Below, piece after piece: positions 1-6,569 of a stretch of 64,000 bases of DNA. The position numbers and the translations under genes are program-made. Positions within the stretch are counted from its first letter, which is position 1; every line of letters starts with the position of its first letter. Source of the DNA: Kribbella voronezhensis (lineage in GTDB: Bacteria; Actinomycetota; Actinomycetes; Propionibacteriales; Kribbellaceae); NCBI RefSeq assembly GCF_004365175.1, contig NZ_SOCE01000002.1, forward strand, positions 1,488,001-1,552,000. The letters are read 5' to 3'. Under the pieces are notes generated by a model. That model was given only the letters and a program-made list of their open reading frames with translations. It searched no databases and was not told the DNA's origin.

Positions 1-1
1 C

Positions 2-343
2 ACGGTCTATCTGCGGCCCGAGGTGGTGGTCGAGATCGCGTTCGACGGAGTACAGACCTCGACCCGGTATCCGGGCGGGATGGCGCTGCGGTTCGCCCGG
101 GTGGTGCGGTACCGCGAGGACAAGACGCCCGACCAGGTCGACACGGTCCAGGCGGTCCGTGCCATCCACCAACCCACGGAAAGCCAACAGCCCGAAGACG
201 TCGATCCGCCAGACCTCGCGAGCCCTCCGTCCGATGATCGCCCGGCCACCGAGGCCCAGCCTTCCGCGGACGAAGGTCGTTCGGCGGGCGGGGGTGGTCG
301 TTCGGCGCAAGGAACCGGCGAGGGGGAAGAATCGCCGGTATGA
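2..343 (+). CDS. ATP-dependent DNA ligase, C-terminal end (partial)
   Basis: The reading frame enters from the left edge and encodes the end of an ATP-dependent DNA ligase, an enzyme that seals nicks in DNA. The visible part starts TVYLRPEVVVEIAFDGVQ and continues RYPGGMALRFARVVRYREDK, which is the typical last strand and motif VI region of the OB-fold domain of LigB-like actinobacterial ligases. After about residue 55 comes a low-complexity Pro/Ser/Gly/Glu tail of nearly 60 residues with no recognisable fold. The adenylation domain is outside the window. The TGA stop overlaps the next start by 4 bp (ATGA), so the two genes are probably translationally coupled. Confidence 0.85.
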   Translation, partial: TVYLRPEVVVEIAFDGVQTSTRYPGGMALRFARVVRYREDKTPDQVDTVQAVRAIHQPTESQQPEDVDPPDLASPPSDDRPATEAQPSADEGRSAGGGGRSAQGTGEGEESPV

Positions 344-1038
344 CTGACGAGCAGACGCCGGATCCTGATCTCGCCTCGCGGCGACTGGCTGCGGAATCGC
401 TGGCCGAGAACGATCCGACCGGATGGTTCGAGAAGCTGTACGCCGCGGCCGGCGAAGGCCGGGCTGTTGTGCCGTGGGACCGCGGGGGTGCGCACGCGAT
501 GCTCACCGAGTGGGCCGAGACGGCGGATCCGCAGGGGGAAGGCAAGCGGGCACTGGTCGTCGGTGCGGGGACCGGCTGGGATGCCGAACTCATTGCCGAT
601 CTCGGCTTCGACACGATCGCCTTCGACATCTCCCCGTCCGCCGTCGAAGCCGCGCGAGAAGCGCACCCGGCGACCAAGGTCGACTACGTGGTCGCTGATC
701 TCCTCAATCCGCCGGCTGAATGGCAAGGTGCTTTCGACCTCGTCGTCGAGATCTACACCGTGCAGGCGCTGCCCATCGATTTGCAGCCCGCCGCGACCAA
801 GCAGGTGACCGCCCAGGTCCGCGTCGGCGGCACCCTCGTCGTCATCGCCGCCGCCCGCGACGAGCTCGACGGCAAGGAGATCCCGGACGACCAGGTCGAG
901 GGCCCACCCTGGCCCCTCACCCGAGCCGCCATCGACGCCTTCGCCACCGGCGACGTCCGCCTGATCGACCTCGACAAACAACCCAGCCCCACCGCCCCCA
1001 CCAACCTCCGCTGGCGAGCCGAATACCTCCGCGACTGA
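340..1038 (+). CDS. class I SAM-dependent methyltransferase
   Basis: This 232-residue soluble protein has a Rossmann-fold methyltransferase core. Motif I reads ALVVGAGTGWDAELIADLGF, followed by an acidic ribose-binding strand (TIAFDIS) and a motif-II-like strand (DYVVADLLNPP). The layout resembles the thiopurine methyltransferase/TehB-like group, but the substrate cannot be told from sequence. It starts inside the last codons of the DNA ligase gene (4-bp overlap) and probably shares its transcript. The 3' third is strongly C-rich on the coding strand. Confidence 0.8.
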   Translation: MTDEQTPDPDLASRRLAAESLAENDPTGWFEKLYAAAGEGRAVVPWDRGGAHAMLTEWAETADPQGEGKRALVVGAGTGWDAELIADLGFDTIAFDISPSAVEAAREAHPATKVDYVVADLLNPPAEWQGAFDLVVEIYTVQALPIDLQPAATKQVTAQVRVGGTLVVIAAARDELDGKEIPDDQVEGPPWPLTRAAIDAFATGDVRLIDLDKQPSPTAPTNLRWRAEYLRD

Positions 1039-1117
1039 CTCTCCACAGCCGACACTCCCCCGAACGCCCTGGGAACACTGGCGAAACAGCTTCAGGCCCT
1101 TGATTGCCGGAGCGGGG

Positions 1118-1471
1118 TTAGGCGGGTTGCCAGAGTTCTATTCGGTTGCCTTCGGGGTCGGTGACCCAGGCGAAGCGGCCGACGCCTTCGAGGTCTTGGG
1201 GGGCGTCGGCGAGGTCGGCGCCCTTGGCGCGGAGTTGGGCGAGCATCGCGTCGAGGTCACGGACGCGGAAGTTGAGCATCGTCTGCTGGGTGCGTGATCC
1301 GAAGTACTCGGTGTCGGATTCGAAGGTCGCGAAGACTGTCGGGCCGGACGGTTGCTGCCACAGGCCGTTCTCGTCGGTGTCGAGGCCGAGGCAATCGCGG
1401 TACCAGGCGCTCAGGGCGGCGGGGTCGGCGGATCGCAGGAAGTAGCCGCCGATGCCTTGCACACGTTCCAT
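1118..1471 (-). CDS. VOC-family (glyoxalase/bleomycin-resistance fold) protein
   Basis: This 117-residue single-domain protein has the two beta-alpha-beta-beta-beta modules of the vicinal oxygen chelate superfamily. It begins with GIGGYFLRSADPAALSAWYR and ends with the usual DPEGNRIELWQP. A glutamate near the C-terminus (IELW) is in the normal metal-ligand position. Members act as dioxygenases, isomerases or drug-binding proteins, and the substrate is not predictable here. It is convergent with the methyltransferase, with only 79 bp between them and no clear terminator hairpin. Confidence 0.8.
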   Translation of the reverse strand: MERVQGIGGYFLRSADPAALSAWYRDCLGLDTDENGLWQQPSGPTVFATFESDTEYFGSRTQQTMLNFRVRDLDAMLAQLRAKGADLADAPQDLEGVGRFAWVTDPEGNRIELWQPA

Positions 1472-1492
1472 GCCGACATCCTGCCAGGACGC

Positions 1493-1592
1493 CGACAGAA
1501 CGCGCTCGCCGTGGCGGAGACCGCGCGTGCGAACCGGGCGCCCGACAGAACGCGCTCGGCATGGCGGAGATCGGGCGTGCGAACGGGCGCGT
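1493..1592. repeat. tandem imperfect repeat, two 50-bp units
   Basis: Two adjacent units of exactly 50 bp each begin CGACAGAACGCGCTCG (1493 and 1543). They differ at only a handful of positions, mostly near the middle and at the end. They fill most of the 165-bp gap between the VOC gene start and the end of the next minus-strand gene. No reading frame uses them convincingly. Because they lie just upstream of the VOC start codon they could carry duplicated promoter or operator elements, but no clear palindrome is present. Confidence 0.8.
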
Positions 1593-1636
1593 CCGGAGTC
1601 GCGCGCGACGGTGGATGGGACGGTGCGGGGTGCGGC

Positions 1637-2446
1637 TTATCGGGTGGGAGTTGGTGGGAGGGCGAGTTCGGCCAAGAGGCCGTAGTGGTCGCTGACGGTG
1701 TTGTGGGGATGGTCGAGGATGCGGTGGCAGGCCGTGACTGCCAGGGTGGGGCCGCCGTGGGGAGCGCAGCGGATCAGGATGTAGTCGATGCGGCGGTACG
1801 GCCAGTCCCAGTCGTTGCTGTGCGGGTTGCCGGGGACGAAGGTGTGGCCCGGTTCGGTGGGATGGGCGCTGGCCCACGCGTCGCGGTAGCAGACGCTGAA
1901 GTCGTTGACGACGTGCTTGCCGGTCCAGAACCGCATGCTGTCGGCATCTGCCTCCGCGTCGAAGTCACCCGCAACCAGCACATGTCCCGGTTCCTTGGTG
2001 GCCAGGTCCTCGAGGATGTGCGCGGTGGCAGCGGCTTGCAGGCGTCGTTCTTGTTCGTGGTCGAGTTGCCAGTCGGGGAAGTGGTTCGCCAGCCAGATCC
2101 GGCCGATCGGTTCCGGCGCGAGAACTTCGGTGATCAGCGCGGTGCAGGCGAAGTCGGTGGCGCGGGTGGTGAGGTGGAGGTCGATCTCTTCGATCCAGCC
2201 GATCGGCCAGCGACTCGCTGTGGTGATGCCCTGACCGTCGGATTCTCGCGCGGCTTGATGGACCACGTGGTACGCCGGATCGAGGAACTCCCCCGTTTGG
2301 TCGTAGTCGGCCGTGACGATGGTCTCCTGCAACGTGATCAGGTCGGGAGCAAGCTCCGCGAACTCCCGAGTGAGGACGTCGCGCCGACCGGACCAGTCAC
2401 CGCGGGTCCCCCAGACATTGAGCGTGGCAAGGCTGAGGGTGCTCAT
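1637..2446 (-). CDS. endonuclease/exonuclease/phosphatase family protein, copy 2
   Basis: This 269-residue protein of the EEP (DNase I-like) fold shows the family signatures in order: LATLNVWG at the N-terminus, LITLQET with the metal-binding Glu, a central NHFPDW, VLVAGDFDAE, and the C-terminal RRIDYILIR and SDHYGLLAEL with the catalytic Asp-His. Such proteins cleave phosphodiester bonds in DNA, RNA, phosphoinositides or sphingolipids. There is no signal peptide, so it acts in the cytoplasm. Its ATG overlaps the stop of the upstream paralogue by 4 bp. The two form an operon and are clearly tandem duplicates. Confidence 0.85.
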   Translation of the reverse strand: MSTLSLATLNVWGTRGDWSGRRDVLTREFAELAPDLITLQETIVTADYDQTGEFLDPAYHVVHQAARESDGQGITTASRWPIGWIEEIDLHLTTRATDFACTALITEVLAPEPIGRIWLANHFPDWQLDHEQERRLQAAATAHILEDLATKEPGHVLVAGDFDAEADADSMRFWTGKHVVNDFSVCYRDAWASAHPTEPGHTFVPGNPHSNDWDWPYRRIDYILIRCAPHGGPTLAVTACHRILDHPHNTVSDHYGLLAELALPPTPTR

Positions 2447-3291
2447 GGGACAGGCCTCCCGCTGGGCGTCACCGCCGCCAGCTCCGCTCCGACACCGAAA
2501 TGGTCACTCGGCCACGTCCCGCCTCGCGGCTGGTCGAACAGTCTTCGGCAACGGGCGACATCGAGCGTGGGCCCGTACTCCGAGCAGCGGATGAAGATGT
2601 AGTCGATTCGCCGTCCGAGTTCGAGTTCCCAGTCACCGACCTCGGCCGTGGTGGTGAGCGTGTTCTCCGGGGTGAAGGTGTGGCCGGGTTCGTTCGCATG
2701 GGTCGCCGCCCACGCATCTCGGTAGCAGACACTGAAGCCCTCCAGAGATTGCTTCCCGGTCCAGAAGCGGATGCTGGCGGCATCCGGTGTCGCGTCGAGG
2801 TCACCGGCGACGATCACATGTCTGCGCGCAGTGCCTACGAGGTCTTCGATCGCGCGGGCCACGGCCACGGTCTGCCGTTCTCTCTCGGCCTCGTGGGTGA
2901 GCTGCCAGTCGGGCAGGTGGTTGACGAAGAGCAACCGGCCGACCGGATCAGGCGCCTCGATCTCGGTCACCAGCGCTGAGCAGACGAAGCCGGCAGGTCG
3001 GGGCCCGGACGGGAGCTCGACTTCGTGAACAGCCGTGACAGGCCAGCGGGACGCCACGGAGATGCCCTGCCCGTCAGCTTCGCGTTCAGTGTGGTGCACG
3101 AACTGGTAACCGTCGCCGAGAACCTCGCGCGCCTGATCCACCGAGCCGTTGGTCGCGGTCTCTTGCAACGCCACCAGATCCGGGCTGAACTCTGCGAATC
3201 CCTCGGCGATCAGCTTCCGCCGGGCAGCCCAGTTCTCCCGTAGGCCGAACATGTTGAGCGTGGCGATCCTCAAGGTCTCGATGCTGCTCAT
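2443..3291 (-). CDS. endonuclease/exonuclease/phosphatase family protein, copy 1
   Basis: This 282-residue EEP-fold protein is paralogous to the following gene. It has IATLNMFGLRENW, LVALQETATNG, LFVNHLPDWQLTHE, HVIVAGDLDATPDAASIRFW, RRIDYIFIRC and PSDHFGVGAEL, so all the expected metal and catalytic residues are present. It is the first gene of the two-gene operon, and the two copies align along their whole length. It is divergent from the XRE regulator at 3397. Substrate is unknown. Two kept copies suggest they have diverged in target. Confidence 0.85.
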   Translation of the reverse strand: MSSIETLRIATLNMFGLRENWAARRKLIAEGFAEFSPDLVALQETATNGSVDQAREVLGDGYQFVHHTEREADGQGISVASRWPVTAVHEVELPSGPRPAGFVCSALVTEIEAPDPVGRLLFVNHLPDWQLTHEAERERQTVAVARAIEDLVGTARRHVIVAGDLDATPDAASIRFWTGKQSLEGFSVCYRDAWAATHANEPGHTFTPENTLTTTAEVGDWELELGRRIDYIFIRCSEYGPTLDVARCRRLFDQPRGGTWPSDHFGVGAELAAVTPSGRPVP

Positions 3292-3361
3292 GCCACCCGA
3301 TACCCACTCCCCCGGAAATCAACGAGGCGTGAAGTCGCACGGAAGTAATCTGAACTCTATG

Positions 3362-3390
3362 GGAACAGGTGTTCGAAAATGAGGTAGCCT
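3362..3390 (+). promoter_or_regulatory. GAACAGGTGTTC palindrome over a leaderless promoter
   Basis: GGAAC-AGGT-GTTCGA (3362-3376) matches the Gram-positive LexA box pattern CGAAC-N4-GTTCG at nine of ten arm bases. It lies exactly where the -35 element would be for the -10 box TAGCCT (3385-3390), which sits 6 bp before the ATG at 3397. Either LexA or the XRE protein itself could bind the palindrome. Confidence 0.5.
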
Positions 3391-3396
3391 TGGGGC

Positions 3397-4266
3397 ATGG
3401 CGGGGCGTAGTGAGGCGGGGCCGACGGCGTTGCGGATCATGTTGGGTGCGCAGCTCAGGCGGTTGCGCGAGCAGGCAGGGGTGACGCGATCCGATGCCGG
3501 GTGGGCGATCCGGGCGTCGGAGTCGAAGATCAGCCGGATGGAGCTTGGCCGGGTCGGGTTCAAGGAGCGCGACGTCGCCGATCTGCTCGGTTTGTACCAG
3601 GTTGCCGACCCAGCCGAGCGGGAGAAGCTGCTGCAGTTGGCCCGCGATGCGAACAATCGCGGCTGGTGGCATCGCTACGGGGACGTCACACCTGATTGGT
3701 TCGATGCGTACCTCGGACTCGAAGCGGCCGCCGAGTTGATCCGGACGTACGAGATCCAGTTCGTTCCCGGGTTGCTGCAGACCCCGGCGTACACCAGAGC
3801 CGTTGCCCGGCTGACGCCCGCGGGTGAGCGGTCCGAGGAAGAGGTCGACCGGATCGTCGCACTGCGGCGGTCCCGGCAGGCGGTGCTCGACCGGGACCCA
3901 CCGCTGCGGCTGTGGGCGGTGATCGAGGAATCCATGCTGTGGCGGCCAATCGGCGGTGTCGAAGTACTCCGGGAGCAGCTCACCTCATTGCTCCAGGCGA
4001 TCCGCCGGCCGAATGTCACCTTGCAGATCATCCCGACCGCCACGACCGGACACTCGGCCACCGGTGGCGCGTTCAGCGTGCTGCGATTCCCGCAGGCCGA
4101 TCTGCCCGACGTGGTCTATCTGGAGCACGTCACCAGCGCCCTGTACCTCGACAAGCGCGACGACGTCGACGCCTACACCCACATCCTGGACACCCTCGCG
4201 GTCGCCGGCCCCCGCCCCCAGGAGGCGGAGCGCCAGCTGACCACGATCCTCGACGAACTCACATAG
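3397..4266 (+). CDS. XRE-family helix-turn-helix regulator with DUF5753 domain
   Basis: This 289-residue regulator is of the Scr1/DUF5753 type that is abundant in actinomycetes. The N-terminal HTH covers roughly residues 14-70 (LGAQLRRLREQAGVTRSDAG, then SESKISRMELGR). The C-terminal domain has the typical QFVPGLLQTPAYTRAV and LRLWAVIEESMLWRPIGG blocks. Genes of this class often sit beside a small DUF397 gene, but none is next to this one. The start is chosen because a TAGCCT box lies 6 bp upstream with no Shine-Dalgarno, i.e. a leaderless mRNA. A palindrome over the -35 suggests autoregulation or SOS control. Confidence 0.85.
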   Translation: MAGRSEAGPTALRIMLGAQLRRLREQAGVTRSDAGWAIRASESKISRMELGRVGFKERDVADLLGLYQVADPAEREKLLQLARDANNRGWWHRYGDVTPDWFDAYLGLEAAAELIRTYEIQFVPGLLQTPAYTRAVARLTPAGERSEEEVDRIVALRRSRQAVLDRDPPLRLWAVIEESMLWRPIGGVEVLREQLTSLLQAIRRPNVTLQIIPTATTGHSATGGAFSVLRFPQADLPDVVYLEHVTSALYLDKRDDVDAYTHILDTLAVAGPRPQEAERQLTTILDELT

Positions 4267-4339
4267 CCGGGCTGCTCCACGCAGGTCAGCCGACAGCGTG
4301 CGACCAACCACCAGCCTCCGAGCCGACCCGGCAGACGTG

Positions 4340-5146
4340 TCAGGCGGTGGCCAGTACTTCGAGGAGGCGGGGGGCGAAGGTGGGTGGGTTGTCGGCGAAG
4401 GCGGTGTGGCCGCCTGGGAACATGGTCGGCTCGATGTCCAGAGCACTCGCCAGGGCTCGGGTAGTGCGGTCGCAGAGCTGGCCGGTCGATGCTTCGCCGA
4501 TGGCCGCGATGATGCGGGGCCGGCCGGCACGGAGTACGGGCAGGTCGGGCTTCCAGCTGGTGGTCCACCGCAGTTCGTGTTCGAACCAGCGGCGCTCGTC
4601 GGCCAGCTGCGCTGCCGGCCGATCGGGGCCGAACATCAGCTCCAGGACGCCCGGCGGCAGGTCGATGTTCGCCTGCGCCATGAATTGGCCCCACGCGCCG
4701 AGGATGTCGCCGTCGAGGTAGGTCGCGATCAGCTTCTCGGTCCCGGCGTGCAGTTCGTCGCGATCCTCGAGCAGCTCACACAAGGGCGGCTCGTGCGCGA
4801 TGACCGTGCGCGCCTGGTCGGGGTACGCCTGCGCGAACGCGAGTGCCGTGATGGCGCCACCGCTCGATCCGAACACGATCGCCGGGCCGGCGTCGACCTT
4901 CGTCAACAGCGCGGACAGATCAGCGGCGCGAAGTTGCGGTGTCGAGTCCTGGTCCGGATCACTGACCGTACTGCGGTCGATGCCGCGCGGGTCCGTGGTC
5001 AGCACGGTGTAGTCGGACGCGATCAGGTCCGCCACCGATGCGAAGGACCTGGCGCCCATCGGTGATCCGACCAGCGCGACCAGCGGCCCACTTCCGCGCA
5101 GTTCGTAGTACAGGTCGGCACCGGGGACGGTCAGGGTGTGGTTCAT
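4340..5146 (-). CDS. alpha/beta hydrolase
   Basis: This 268-residue alpha/beta-hydrolase fold protein has the oxyanion region VALVGSPMG, the strand TDPRGIDRST, the nucleophile elbow IVFGSSGGAITALAF (GxSxG, Ser nucleophile) and a C-terminal MFPGGHTAFADNPP that supplies the catalytic His. The start at 5146 is favoured by AGGAGAACCTCG directly upstream. The frame stays open far upstream, but that stretch is antisense to other genes. The substrate (ester, epoxide or lactone) cannot be assigned. It is divergent from the small membrane protein at 5270. Confidence 0.8.
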   Translation of the reverse strand: MNHTLTVPGADLYYELRGSGPLVALVGSPMGARSFASVADLIASDYTVLTTDPRGIDRSTVSDPDQDSTPQLRAADLSALLTKVDAGPAIVFGSSGGAITALAFAQAYPDQARTVIAHEPPLCELLEDRDELHAGTEKLIATYLDGDILGAWGQFMAQANIDLPPGVLELMFGPDRPAAQLADERRWFEHELRWTTSWKPDLPVLRAGRPRIIAAIGEASTGQLCDRTTRALASALDIEPTMFPGGHTAFADNPPTFAPRLLEVLATA

Positions 5147-5269
5147 CGAGGTTCTCCTCAGCAGATTCGGTCTGATGTCGGGAGTAGGACTCCTGCCACA
5201 GCCGAAACTCATCGCTCGAATCCGAAACCGATGAACTCCGTGGGTCGAAGTAGTGCGATAGTCGGCGCC

Positions 5270-5593
5270 ATGCCCACGAATCCAGCGCCACGCCGCTTCC
5301 TGCGAAGTGATCCGTCCAGGCGCCGGAAGGTGCCCATCGAGACGGTGCAGCGCTGGGTGTTCGCGGTGATCCTGATTCATATCGGCGGCTCTCCGGCGCT
5401 GGCGCTCGCGGCGTACAGCCCGCACATGGAGCAGGCGAAGCATTCCACTGGCGTCGGTCTGTGGATCATGTCGGGGGTGGTCGGCCTGGCCACCACAGCC
5501 GGCGTACTCCTGATCCACCAACGCTCGCTGCTGTCCCCCTGGCTCGTCCTCGGAGTGCTGCCGATGGCTGTCGCGGCCTTCTACGTCTTCTGA
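5270..5593 (+). CDS. small two-helix membrane protein, unknown function
   Basis: I do not recognise the family. This 107-residue protein begins MPTNPAPRRFLRSDPSRRRK, a basic N-terminus. It then has a moderately hydrophobic segment (WVFAVILIHIGG) and two clear membrane-spanning stretches (LWIMSGVVGLATTAGVLLI, then a C-terminal LVLGVLPMAVAAFYVF). The start is chosen because GATAGT lies 7 bp before this ATG, which would give a leaderless transcript. Longer in-frame starts would overlap the divergent hydrolase. A strong hairpin follows the stop. Confidence 0.55.
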   Translation: MPTNPAPRRFLRSDPSRRRKVPIETVQRWVFAVILIHIGGSPALALAAYSPHMEQAKHSTGVGLWIMSGVVGLATTAGVLLIHQRSLLSPWLVLGVLPMAVAAFYVF

Positions 5594-5602
5594 CCGGCAA
5601 CT

Positions 5603-5629
5603 GCCGCCCTGACGATGTCTCAGGGCGGC
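5603..5629. terminator. bidirectional terminator hairpin
   Basis: A perfect 10-bp stem GCCGCCCTGA / TCAGGGCGGC with a 7-nt loop lies between two convergent genes (ends at 5593 and 5641). There is no U-tract on either side, as is common for actinobacterial terminators. Confidence 0.7.
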
Positions 5630-5640
5630 TGCGGCTGCAA

Positions 5641-6264
5641 TCAGTTGAGGCCGTTGACCCACAGTTGGTCGACGCGGGAGGCCTCGGTGCTGTTGGGGTA
5701 GGGGTTGGTGCACGACGTACCAGGTCCGCCGCCCGACATCAGTTCGCTGCAGGGGCCGGAGTAGTGATCCGGCAGGCCGAGCACGTGGCCGGTCTCGTGT
5801 GCGGTCACGCGAGTGGAGTTGTACTGCTGGTTCTGGCGGTAGTCCAGGAAGATGTAGCCGCTGCCATGGCCGTCGGTGCTGGCGAAGGAGCCGCGCGAGT
5901 CGTTTCCTTCCCGGTAGTAGAAGTCGTAGTTGCTGCCTTCGGCCAGGGTCACGTTGTTGGTGGCGTTGTTCCAGATCTGCGCGGACCGGGCGATCTGGGT
6001 GCGGAAGCTGGGTGCGCGGCTGGTGCTGTAGACGACGGTGACCGCGGCGGTCTTGTTGCCGAGCTTGGCCCGCTTGGCCTGGGCCGACTTCATCACCGCG
6101 TCGTAGAACGCCTTGTTGTTGGCCGCTTCCTGCGGGCTGCCGACGTACCCGGAGACGGAATGCGCGGGAGCCGGGGCGGCGGTGCTCGGCGCGGCGGCGG
6201 CGACCGGTACGGCCACGGCGACCGCGGCGAACACGGCGATGGACAGCATTCTGCGTGAAGACAT
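5641..6264 (-). CDS. snapalysin-type secreted zinc metalloprotease (M7)
   Basis: This 207-residue secreted protease has a Sec signal peptide of about 30 residues (MSSRRMLSIAVFAAVAVAV followed by Ala-rich AAPSTAAPAPA). The catalytic motif is HETGHVLGLPDHYSGPCSEL, the HExxHxxGxxD form of the small neutral proteases, with a Met-turn-like LMSGGGP downstream. Cysteines in GPC and TSC could form the disulfide known in the family. The ATG at 6264 is preferred because GAGG lies 6 bp upstream. A GTG four codons earlier is possible. It likely degrades extracellular protein for nutrition. The family usually has a LysR activator next door, which is absent here. Confidence 0.85.
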   Translation of the reverse strand: MSSRRMLSIAVFAAVAVAVPVAAAAPSTAAPAPAHSVSGYVGSPQEAANNKAFYDAVMKSAQAKRAKLGNKTAAVTVVYSTSRAPSFRTQIARSAQIWNNATNNVTLAEGSNYDFYYREGNDSRGSFASTDGHGSGYIFLDYRQNQQYNSTRVTAHETGHVLGLPDHYSGPCSELMSGGGPGTSCTNPYPNSTEASRVDQLWVNGLN

Positions 6265-6520
6265 ACGGAACCTCACTACTCACTCTGGGCGGAGAGCGAT
6301 CAGTCGGTCACTGTTCGCTACCGGGATGCTGGCAGCGCGGCCGATATTCCGCACCACTTCGGCGAAAAGCTGCGGGCAATCCTTCAGCGCCGGCTGTCGC
6401 GGTACGGCGCCCGCAGCGGATCCCCTTCGCGATCCCGGGGACGTGCGGAACGCACACTTCGGGTGGTTTCGACTGGACGGGCGCCCTGCTGAGCGGGTAT
6501 AGCGGAAGGAGGTGGCTCCC

Positions 6521-6559
6521 GTGCGCGCGGACGACGAGGTCCGCGGCAGGGTGTCTTGA
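6521..6559 (+). CDS. 12-residue upstream ORF coupled to ctaD
   Basis: A GTG at 6521 is preceded by AAGGAGGTG (6507-6515), an almost perfect complement of the 16S rRNA tail, at ideal spacing. The frame reads MRADDEVRGRVS and stops with a TGA whose last bases run into the GGAG of the ctaD ribosome site, 10 bp before the ctaD ATG. The rest of the 305-bp gap from 6265 holds only a TATAGC-like box near 6498 and no other reading frame I can support. Translation is inferred from the Shine-Dalgarno only. Confidence 0.45.
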   Translation: MRADDEVRGRVS

Positions 6560-6569
6560 GGAGTGGACG

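Noticed and set aside
1352..2602. 416-codon open frame on the plus strand
   Set aside because: It is antisense to the VOC gene and the second EEP gene, whose protein motifs are unmistakable. High-GC DNA gives long antisense frames.
4340..6283. 647-codon minus-strand frame joining the hydrolase to the protease region
   Set aside because: Only the last 268 codons encode a recognisable hydrolase with a good ribosome site. The upstream part is an out-of-frame shadow of the snapalysin gene.
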